Assembly: GCA_018712555.1 (NCBI GenBank)
Contig: DVGT01000063.1
Coordinates: 1 to 54,868 of the forward strand
Reading direction: 5' to 3'
Source: Faecimorpha stercoravium
GTDB lineage: Bacteria; Bacillota; Clostridia; Lachnospirales; Bianqueaceae
Length of the DNA stretch: 54,868 nt
The position numbers and the translations under genes were made by a program. Each line of letters opens with the position of its first letter. Position 1 is the stretch's first letter. The notes beneath the pieces were generated by a model. That model was not told the origin of the DNA. It made no database searches and saw only the letters and a list, made by a program, of their open reading frames with translations. Shown piece after piece: positions 16,362 to 23,820 of this stretch.

Positions 16362-18269
16362 TTACTGTCCACCATCAAGATAGCTGGCCACCGCATCCAG
16401 AATCTCCGTCGTTTCCCAACCTTTATACCACATGGCTACGCCGCCCAGGTTCTGTTCTGCTGCCAAATCGATCCGCATCTGCATGGAACGCACATCTTCC
16501 AGCCATACCCGAACCCGGCTTCCATCACTATATACCGTCTCAGCGTAATACTGTCCCGTGCTATCGTCCCACTGGGGCTCCACCCCCCAGTTCTCAGTCA
16601 CCGTATCCCAGGCTTGCTGCATGGGCACAGTATCGGTACGATCCGTCATCACCTCTCCGCTGCTGTCTAAAATCCAAAAACGAGTATAGAGCGGCATACA
16701 CAGTACCAACTTGCTCGCATCGATTCCTTCTGTCAAAGAATTCTGCACGCCATTTAAAACCCAGGGATACGAGGCGACACTGCCTGCTGTCGTATCTCCT
16801 GCATAATGCTCATCATAAGCCATCAGGCACACATAGTCGCAGACTCGTCCCATGGTTTCCCGATCGTAGAAAGCTGTCCACTCTGAAGGAACCCCCAGAT
16901 CCACAGTCAGCATGCAGCCCGCTGGACGCAGCACCGCTGAAAGTTCCCGCATAAACTGCACAAAGTAAGGTCCAACCCGATCTTCCAGGTTCTCCAAGTC
17001 CACATTCAAGCCGTCAAAACCATATTCCTGGTACCACTGCAACATCTGCTGCACCAGCGCCTGCCGCGTCTCCGTATTGGAAAGCAGCTCATACAGTTTT
17101 TCATCAATATCCTCAAACGTATTGTCCACATTTTCCAATGTGACCCAAACCTTATATCCCTGCTGATGTGCCCAATCGATATATTCCTGATTGATGGAAT
17201 TCTGAATCATGGGATTGCCATCATCATCCTCCCATACATGCAGCCAGATTGGCGCTAAAACAGTCAGCGCATCTTCCGTGCCCGCATAGCTTTCCACAAC
17301 CGAATCATCGAAGTACCCATTTCCCGTGGAATAATAATCCCAGATGACCGAGATTCGGCTATCTAACCGCAGCTCCTCCGGCATCTCATAGCTGTCCAAC
17401 ACTATCGTCGTCTCTTCTTGGTACTGTACTTCTCCCACGGCATCTTTCGCAACATACCCCAGTATGCCGCTCTCATCTGCCACCTGGTAATAATTTCCGT
17501 CTTCGCCATACACATATAAAGTCTCTCCGGCAGCCAGTTCTCGATACACCTGATAACCATCATCCATCCCGAAAACTGTCAGAAGCGGGGCTCCCTCCTC
17601 TGGATATGCCTTCAAATATACTGTATACCCTGGATCCTGTACTGTTACATAACGAGTCATCTCTTCCTGCAGGATCAAAACCTGCGTTTCCAAAGAAAAC
17701 CGGAACTCGACTCCGTAAAGATCCGTTACCTGATCGGCTAAAATATAAGCTGTTCCCTCTGGCAGCACTTCTTCTGCCGTCTCTTCCGAGGATTCCTCTG
17801 AAGAAGATTCACTCACAGGCACTAACACACTCTCGCTATCCTCTGAACTCTCTTCTGATACAGGATTTTCTACAAACAGGAAGGTCGCACTGCCTCCCAT
17901 ATTGCCGCTCCCCGCCAAATCATAACTCTGTCCAATGGTACAGTTCAAGATCTGCGTAGAATTGGTATAGATGACCATATTCGATGCCTGATCTAAAAAG
18001 AAACGGTCGCCGGCATAATGCGTATTCACATAATCTAAAGACACATAAAGCTTTCCACTAAACACCTTAAAGTCTTCACTATCCGTAGAATACCCTTCGG
18101 AAGACAGAACAATTACATCCTCCGCATCCTCAGTTTCCGGAAGAACATGATCCGTCGTCACAAACACCATATCTACAATGCCTCGAATCTCATTGATGCC
18201 GAATATCAGAATAAAGATAAACAGCACTGCAATGATCCCTCCGGCAATCCATACATTCTTTTTATCCAT
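16362..18269 (-). CDS. Membrane-anchored GH18-family protein (SleL/YaaH-like)
   Basis: A 635-residue protein with an N-terminal membrane segment (residues about 7-26) and no cleavage site, so the bulk is outside the membrane. A stretch resembling copper-amine-oxidase/stalk-type N-terminal domains follows, interrupted by a Ser/Glu-rich linker near 135-170. Then come an SH3-like region (about 215-280) and a glycoside hydrolase 18 barrel from about 300. The catalytic motif reads DGLNVDLE near 417-424, with the acid Glu present, and MAYDEHY follows. GH18 proteins of this build act on peptidoglycan or spore cortex in Bacillota. The sigma-A type promoter suggests vegetative expression, so a cortex role is unproven. 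Confidence 0.85.
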   Translation of the reverse strand: MDKKNVWIAGGIIAVLFIFILIFGINEIRGIVDMVFVTTDHVLPETEDAEDVIVLSSEGYSTDSEDFKVFSGKLYVSLDYVNTHYAGDRFFLDQASNMVIYTNSTQILNCTIGQSYDLAGSGNMGGSATFLFVENPVSEESSEDSESVLVPVSESSSEESSEETAEEVLPEGTAYILADQVTDLYGVEFRFSLETQVLILQEEMTRYVTVQDPGYTVYLKAYPEEGAPLLTVFGMDDGYQVYRELAAGETLYVYGEDGNYYQVADESGILGYVAKDAVGEVQYQEETTIVLDSYEMPEELRLDSRISVIWDYYSTGNGYFDDSVVESYAGTEDALTVLAPIWLHVWEDDDGNPMIQNSINQEYIDWAHQQGYKVWVTLENVDNTFEDIDEKLYELLSNTETRQALVQQMLQWYQEYGFDGLNVDLENLEDRVGPYFVQFMRELSAVLRPAGCMLTVDLGVPSEWTAFYDRETMGRVCDYVCLMAYDEHYAGDTTAGSVASYPWVLNGVQNSLTEGIDASKLVLCMPLYTRFWILDSSGEVMTDRTDTVPMQQAWDTVTENWGVEPQWDDSTGQYYAETVYSDGSRVRVWLEDVRSMQMRIDLAAEQNLGGVAMWYKGWETTEILDAVASYLDGGQ

Positions 18270-18333
18270 GTCTATCTCCTAGCTTGCCTTCATCTCATAA
18301 GACGATTTTCTCTAAATGGGTCATAACAGATTT

Positions 18334-18362
18334 ATTCTACCCTATAATTCATTATCTGTCAA
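18334..18362 (-). promoter_or_regulatory. Promoter of the GH18 gene
   Basis: TTGACA (18357-18362) and TAGAAT (18334-18339) with a 17-base spacer on the minus strand, about 65 bases before the start codon. Confidence 0.75.
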
Positions 18363-18393
18363 GAAAAGGATCTTCATCCGTGTAAAATCCTTC

Positions 18394-18435
18394 GGAAACG
18401 AGAAGGGTCAGGAATCCTCCTGACCCTTTGTTTCC
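18394..18435 (-). terminator. Terminator-like hairpin after the CNNM/CBS protein gene
   Basis: An 11-bp stem (18403-18413 with 18418-18428, loop ATCC), extended by GGAAAC/GTTTCC, contains the stop codon of the gene. The downstream T-run is weak. Confidence 0.5.
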
Positions 18436-19763
18436 GCTTCTTTCACCGTCGGATTGAATCTCCGCACTCGGGCCCACTCGATCCGATGTGCCTGGATCGT
18501 TTCTATATATATCTGCAAACCTGCCACAGTATATGGGCCGAGATTGGCTCCATCATCCGGAATGCCGCCCAACGCATCAAAAATCATGCCGCCCAGTGTA
18601 TCGTAATCTTCATCTGGCAGTTCGATCTCCAGTGCCTTCTCCACATCCTCCAACGGAGTAGTTCCTTGGATCCTCCAGGTTTCCTTATCTACGTGAATAA
18701 TGTTAGGTTCCACCTTCTCGTTTTCACTCCAGCCGTCTCCGATTTCACCGACTAGCTTTTCCAACAGATCGTGAATCGTTAAAATTCCGCTCACTCCGCC
18801 ATACTCGTCAATCACAATCGCAAAATGATGATGTGACTTCTGCATATCTCGAAGCAGCGTATCGATCTTCACCGATTCCGGCACGTAATAAGGTTCCCGC
18901 AAATACGGGCGAATTTCCTCTACCTTTCTCATACCACGCCGCAATGCGATGTAAAAATCCTTCACAAATAGTGTCCCCACCACATCATCCACGTCCTTGC
19001 CGCATACCGGCAATCGAGTATGACTCGCCTGTTCTATCTGTTCCAACCATTCTTCTATGGAATCATCCATCCAAAGCACCTGCATATCCGTACGATGCGT
19101 CATGGCGTCTTCCGCAGTCTTGTTTTCTAGTTCCAGCACATTGTTGATGACTGTACGCTCCTGCTGATCAATCGAGCCATTTTCTGAACCCAGATCTACC
19201 ATCGCCCGAATCTCGTCTTCCGTTACGTCTTCTGCCTTTTCCACATCCTGGATGCCGCAGAGCTTGAGGATCCCATCCGCTGCCGCAGAAAGCACGAAGG
19301 AGAATGGACGAAAGATCCATTGCAGCAGATTGGTAATAACCGCCGTCAATCTCAAAAAACGCCATTCTTTGTGCATCGCCCAGCGTCTTACTAGCAACCA
19401 CCCGATCCATCCATACGCCAGCACCAGAATACACAGCAAAATAAGCAGACTCAAGAAATGGGCTATTCCCGGTAACATACCGCCATCCATCATTCCCTGA
19501 GACAGCTGCGGTCCCACGTAAAATGAGAGCAACAATGCACCCAGGGATAGGCTCGCTACCTGTCCCAGACGCAGTGCGTGCAGCGTTATATGATAATGAT
19601 TCCACCATCTTCCGACAATTCGAGCGATCATGCCTCGCTTTTCTTTTTCCTGCTCCAGTTCTGTCTTATCTACCGCTCCCAATGCGGCTTCCGTGCCGGC
19701 CATCAGCGCAAAGATCAGTACCAGCACAAATTGTACCCCTATTTGTGAGGGTAATTGGTCCAA
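18408..19763 (-). CDS. CNNM-CBS-CorC_HlyC membrane protein
   Basis: This family (often called hemolysin-like, related to MpfA/YhdP) includes magnesium exporters and proteins of unknown transport role. The 451-residue protein has a CNNM (DUF21) membrane domain with about four hydrophobic segments in residues 5-165. Two CBS domains follow (about 215-335, including DMQVLWMDDS and HHHFAIVIDEYGGVSGILT), then a C-terminal CorC_HlyC domain (DEDYDTLGGMIFDALGGIP). The start is a TTG at 19763; an in-frame stop lies shortly upstream and no ATG is available. It follows plsC after 19 bases. Confidence 0.88.
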   Translation of the reverse strand: MDQLPSQIGVQFVLVLIFALMAGTEAALGAVDKTELEQEKEKRGMIARIVGRWWNHYHITLHALRLGQVASLSLGALLLSFYVGPQLSQGMMDGGMLPGIAHFLSLLILLCILVLAYGWIGWLLVRRWAMHKEWRFLRLTAVITNLLQWIFRPFSFVLSAAADGILKLCGIQDVEKAEDVTEDEIRAMVDLGSENGSIDQQERTVINNVLELENKTAEDAMTHRTDMQVLWMDDSIEEWLEQIEQASHTRLPVCGKDVDDVVGTLFVKDFYIALRRGMRKVEEIRPYLREPYYVPESVKIDTLLRDMQKSHHHFAIVIDEYGGVSGILTIHDLLEKLVGEIGDGWSENEKVEPNIIHVDKETWRIQGTTPLEDVEKALEIELPDEDYDTLGGMIFDALGGIPDDGANLGPYTVAGLQIYIETIQAHRIEWARVRRFNPTVKEAETKGQEDS

Positions 19764-19782
19764 CCTATATTCATCCTCTCTT

Positions 19783-20499
19783 TTACTTGATTATATCCTT
19801 CTGTTGAAAAATCAGCTCTTCCATATGTCCGGAAAACTCCCGCTGTTCTGCCTTACTCATCTGTGCAGTATCCACGGGTTTTCCAAAATACACATGTACC
19901 TCCGCCGGCTTCACTCGCAATCCCTTATTGCCCTCAAAAATCTTATAGGCCCCGTCGATACAAACCGGCACAACTGGCACCTTCGCAAGAAATGCGGGCT
20001 TTACACTGCCCCTCTTAAACTCGTGTGTAGCTCCTCCTCTGCTGCGGGTTCCCTCTGGAAAAATCACCATATTAAGACCCTGCTGCATTTGTTCTGCAGC
20101 TGTCCGAATCACCCGCACAGACTGTTTGATATCATCCCGGTCAATGAACAGACAGCCCAGGTTCTCCATCCACTGCCGCAGCATAGGAACCTTTCCCAGG
20201 GATTCCTTCGCGACAAATGCAGTTCCCCGGTCCATCACATCCAACAGAATCGGAATATCAAAATAGCTCTGATGATTGGCAACGAAGAACACATTCCGAT
20301 CTTCCGGAATATTCTCCAGTCCATGATAAATCACTCGAGCCCCCGTATGGGTCATCAAATTCTTCGCCAGTCTCTGCAGAATCAGCAGACTCTCGTTCCA
20401 ACGCTGTGGAAGTGGCAACTGCGCATACTGCTTTGCCTTGCGACGATTGCAGAGTAGATCCCACACGAGATGCAAAATAACATTAATTGCTCTTAACAT
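19783..20499 (-). CDS. plsC: 1-acyl-sn-glycerol-3-phosphate acyltransferase
   Basis: PlsC adds the second acyl chain to form phosphatidic acid at the membrane. The 238-residue protein has a hydrophobic N-terminus and the acyltransferase motifs NHQSYFD (75-81, the family's HX4D) and FPEGTRSRGG (147-156), with VPVVPVCIDG after them. AGAGGAGG precedes the ATG. The CNNM/CBS gene follows closely and a promoter lies immediately upstream. Confidence 0.94.
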   Translation of the reverse strand: MLRAINVILHLVWDLLCNRRKAKQYAQLPLPQRWNESLLILQRLAKNLMTHTGARVIYHGLENIPEDRNVFFVANHQSYFDIPILLDVMDRGTAFVAKESLGKVPMLRQWMENLGCLFIDRDDIKQSVRVIRTAAEQMQQGLNMVIFPEGTRSRGGATHEFKRGSVKPAFLAKVPVVPVCIDGAYKIFEGNKGLRVKPAEVHVYFGKPVDTAQMSKAEQREFSGHMEELIFQQKDIIK

Positions 20500-20537
20500 T
20501 GCAACCTCCTCTGTGGATTTTCTCCAATACCCTTCTA

Positions 20538-20566
20538 ATATTACACTATTTGAATCACAAAATCAA
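20538..20566 (-). promoter_or_regulatory. Promoter of plsC
   Basis: TTGATT (20561-20566) and TAATAT (20538-20543) with a 17-base spacer on the minus strand. The -35 box overlaps the uvrC stop codon. Confidence 0.6.
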
Positions 20567-22449
20567 GCTTCCTCTGGATTCTTATGAAAAAATTCATATA
20601 CGGCTCTGGCACTTGCCGCTGTCATACCCGCCACCTGTGCCAGTTCCTCCTCTTCTTTGTTCTGAATGGCTTCTACAGAACCAAAAGCGGATATCAACGC
20701 CTTTCTCCTCGCTGGACCAATCCCGGGGATCTGTTCCAAAACCGACTGAATCTGATCTTCTGCTCGCAGCTTTTTATGGTACGTGATCGCAAAACGATGT
20801 GCCTCGTCCTGAATCCGAGTCACCAGATGAAACACCTCATCATGCCCTGCGAGATCCACTTCCTGATCATGATAGTATAATCCTCTGGTTCTGTGCCGAT
20901 CATCCTTGACCATCCCCGCGACGGGAATATCCAGTTCAAACTCCCGCAGCACCTCTTCCGCCACATGCACCTGGCCCTTGCCTCCATCCATGAGGATCAG
21001 ATCCGGCAGATGCGTGAACTTTCCCAACGCAATGTCCTTTCCCGCCTCCTGTCTTTCCTTCAATTCCTGAAAGGCATGCGAAAAACGTCGACGCAGCACT
21101 TCCTGCATACTGGCATAATCATTCGCTCCGTATACGGTCTGAATCCGGAACTTACGATAATCATTCTTTAATGGCCTTCCATTCTCAAATACTACCATGG
21201 ATCCGACGGATAGAAACCCATAGGTATTGGATATATCGTAAGCCTCGATGCGACTGGGCGGCATCTCCTCATCCTCGATTCCCAAAAGCCGGACCAGATC
21301 CTGCATAGCCCCCTGTGTACGCTTTTCCTCCTGACGCATTCTCTCTCCGAACTGATTCAGCGTCAGCTGGGCATTCTTTCTCGCTAGCTCTAACAGATTC
21401 CACTTTTCCCCCCTCTGCGGCATGTGGATATATACTCTATGGCCAGCCTTCTCACTCAGCCATTTCTCCAGCGCCTCCCGGTCTTCCGGCTCCGCCATGA
21501 CCAGGATCTGTCGCGGAATATAGGGAGTTCCCGAATAAAACTGTCCTATGAAAGCGCGAATCAGTTCCGAACCATTCTCTTCCGCCCCCGTCTGCATGAA
21601 GAAATGCTCCCTGCCGATCAGTTTTCCCTTCCGAATAAAGAATGCCTGTACCAGAGCCCGGCCTTCAAAAGCGGCATACGCAATGACGTCCCGATCCTCC
21701 TCGGACCCCGCATCCTCCATAATCTGCCGATCCATCAACGTCTTAATATTCTGCAGCTGATCCCGTATGACGGCGGCTCTTTCAAAATCCATGTTCTCCG
21801 CGGCTTCTCTCATGTTTTTTTCCAGATCCTGCTGCACCTCTTTGTATTTTCCCTCCAAAAAGGCCACCGCTTTCTGAACAGCTGCTCCATATTCCTCCTG
21901 CGAAACTTTTCCTGTACAAGGGCCCATGCAACGATGTATATGATAATTCAAACAAGGACGTTCCTTACCGATATCCTTTGGCAAGTTTCTATGACAGCTC
22001 CGCAATTGAAAGATAGACGTCATAAGCTCCAACGTTTCCCGTACCGCCCCTACATTTGTATATGGCCCAAAATATCGGGCGCCGTCCCGCTTCATCGTCC
22101 GCGTGCTGAAAATCCTAGGATATGCTTCCTGTATCGTCGCTTTAATATACGGATACTGTTTGTCATCCTTTAGCATCGTATTGTAAGGGGGACGGTGCAG
22201 CTTAATCAGATTATTTTCTAAAACCAGCGCTTCTGTTTCCGTCGATGTAACAATATACTCAAATTCCTGAATGCGACTGATCATCTTGAGAATCTTCGGA
22301 GATTTCCCCCGACTGCTTTGAAAATACTGCCGTACTCTGTTATGCAGGTCCACCGCTTTTCCCACATATAGAATCATATCGCCATCCTTCATAATATATA
22401 CACCCGGCTGGTGAGGAAGCTTTTTCAGTTCTTCTTTGATATCAAACAT
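20563..22449 (-). CDS. uvrC: Excinuclease ABC subunit C
   Basis: UvrC makes both incisions around a lesion after UvrA/UvrB recognition. The 628-residue protein shows the GIY-YIG nuclease at the N-terminus (PGVYIMKDGDMILYVGKA, residues about 15-32), a Cys-containing segment (CHRNLPKDIGKERPCLNYHI), and a UVR motif near 200-235. The RNase H-like second nuclease (EAYDISNTYG and LILMDGGKGQ) and C-terminal helix-hairpin-helix repeats (IPGIGPARRKALISAFGS) complete it. Its promoter abuts the 93-bp repeat array. Confidence 0.97.
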   Translation of the reverse strand: MFDIKEELKKLPHQPGVYIMKDGDMILYVGKAVDLHNRVRQYFQSSRGKSPKILKMISRIQEFEYIVTSTETEALVLENNLIKLHRPPYNTMLKDDKQYPYIKATIQEAYPRIFSTRTMKRDGARYFGPYTNVGAVRETLELMTSIFQLRSCHRNLPKDIGKERPCLNYHIHRCMGPCTGKVSQEEYGAAVQKAVAFLEGKYKEVQQDLEKNMREAAENMDFERAAVIRDQLQNIKTLMDRQIMEDAGSEEDRDVIAYAAFEGRALVQAFFIRKGKLIGREHFFMQTGAEENGSELIRAFIGQFYSGTPYIPRQILVMAEPEDREALEKWLSEKAGHRVYIHMPQRGEKWNLLELARKNAQLTLNQFGERMRQEEKRTQGAMQDLVRLLGIEDEEMPPSRIEAYDISNTYGFLSVGSMVVFENGRPLKNDYRKFRIQTVYGANDYASMQEVLRRRFSHAFQELKERQEAGKDIALGKFTHLPDLILMDGGKGQVHVAEEVLREFELDIPVAGMVKDDRHRTRGLYYHDQEVDLAGHDEVFHLVTRIQDEAHRFAITYHKKLRAEDQIQSVLEQIPGIGPARRKALISAFGSVEAIQNKEEEELAQVAGMTAASARAVYEFFHKNPEEA

Positions 22450-22562
22450 GCTCTACCCCTTTCTCGATATCCCCATCATATCCTTTTTCTTCGGCATGAT
22501 CTCTCACAATCGCAACAGCGCGATCCGACTACTCTGTGCGAGGCGGCAATTGTGTCACGTCT

Positions 22563-22592
22563 ATTGTATCACAGATTCTTCATTATACGCAA
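22563..22592 (-). promoter_or_regulatory. Promoter of uvrC, overlapping the edge of the repeat array
   Basis: TTGCGT (22587-22592) and TACAAT (22563-22568) with an 18-base spacer on the minus strand. The -35 box includes part of a TTATACGC half-site (22584-22591), the last remnant of the neighbouring 93-bp array. Confidence 0.5.
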
Positions 22593-23700
22593 GATAGGAA
22601 AAGCCTCTCTGTTAGCGTATAAATCTATTCCTACATTTTGAGACTCGCGGCGTGGGTTTTGTACGCTGCGGCTTATTTTTGAGTAGTGAAACTCGCCGTT
22701 AGCGTATAAATTTGTAAGCATCTTCCATCACGAGACTCTCCGCATGATGTTTTATACGCTGCCCCTTCCTTTTTGACAATGAAATTCTCCATTAGCGTAT
22801 AAATCTGGAAGAGGCTTCCATTTCAAACCATGCAGCAGGTTAATTTATACGCTCCCCCTTCTTTTTTGACAATGAAATTCGCCGTCAGCGTATAAATCTG
22901 GAAGAGTCTTCCATTTCAAACCATGCAGCAGGTTAATTTATACGCCACCGCTCCTTTTTGACAATGGAATTCGCCGTCAGCGTATAAAACTGGAAGAATC
23001 TTCCACCTCGAGACTCTCCACATGATGTTTTATACGCTACCCCTTCCTTTTTGACAACGAAATTCGCCGTTTGTGTATGAATCTGGAAGAGGCTTCCATC
23101 TCAAGATTCTCCGCACGATGTTTTATACGCTGCCCCTTCTTTTTTGACAATGGAATTCGCCGTCAGCGTATAAAACTGGAAGAGTCTTCCATTCCAAACC
23201 ATGCAGCAGGTTATTTTATACGCTCCCCCTTCCTTTTTGACAATGAAATTCTCCGTTAGCGTATAAATCTGGAAGAGGCTTCCACCCCAAACCGCGCAGC
23301 AGGTCAATTTATACGCTACCGCTCCTTTTTGACAATGGAATTCGCCGTTTGCGTATAAATCTGGAAGAGGCTTCCATCTCAAGACTCTCCGCATGATGTT
23401 TTATACGCTCCCCCTTCCTTTTTGACAATGGAATTCGCCGTCAGCGTATAAATCTGGAAGAGGCTTCCATTCCAAACCGCACAGCAGGCTAATTTATACG
23501 CTACCCCTTCCTTTTTGACAATGAAATTCGCCGTTAGCGTATAAATCTGGAAGAGGCTTCCATTCCAAACCGCGCAGCAGATTAATTTATACGCTCCCCC
23601 TTCTTTTTGACAATGAAATTCGCCATTAGCGTATAAATCTGGAAGAGGCTTCCACCCCAAGCCGCGCAGTGGATTAATTTATACGCTACCGCTCCTTTTT
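22584..23700. repeat. Tandem array of twelve 93-bp units with nested palindromes
   Basis: Unit starts are 22614, 22701, 22794, 22887, 22979, 23072, 23165, 23258, 23350, 23443, 23536 and 23628. The spacing is 93 or 92 bases except for the first (87), and a leftover half-site lies at 22584. Each unit has an outer inverted pair AGCGTATAAA/TTTATACGCT enclosing 40 bases, and an inner hairpin TGGAAG-nnn-CTTCCA. A 33-base joining segment contains TTTTTGACAATGAAATTCGC. The inner right part occurs in two forms, one near AAACCATGCAGCAGG and one near AGACTCTCCGCATGATG. Units decay toward uvrC. It fills the gap between the hppA terminator and the uvrC promoter. Confidence 0.95.
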
Positions 23701-23742
23701 CTCGAAGCGACTTTTGCGGATTGCAAATTCCCATCGACAAAC

Positions 23743-23815
23743 AAAAAAGGGCCGCGTGCTGCGGCCGAAAACAAAGGGCCGTGAAAGGCGGAAATCCGCT
23801 TTTCACAAGCCCTTT
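23743..23815 (-). terminator. Double terminator after hppA
   Basis: On the minus strand a long imperfect hairpin (23773-23815) is followed by a GGCCGC/GCGGCC hairpin (23750-23766) ending in CTTTTTT. It separates hppA from the repeat array. Confidence 0.8.
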
Positions 23816-23820
23816 AGATA

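Noticed and set aside
22584..23700. CRISPR array
   Set aside because: Repeats and joining segments are both nearly constant, the period is 93 bases with no unique spacers, and no cas gene is nearby.
23101..23806. Open reading frames on the minus strand across the repeat array, giving a repeated 31-residue peptide
   Set aside because: The unit is 93 bases, a multiple of three, so lack of stops in one frame is copied with each unit. Occasional 92-base units break the frame, and no convincing gene start or conserved protein is seen.
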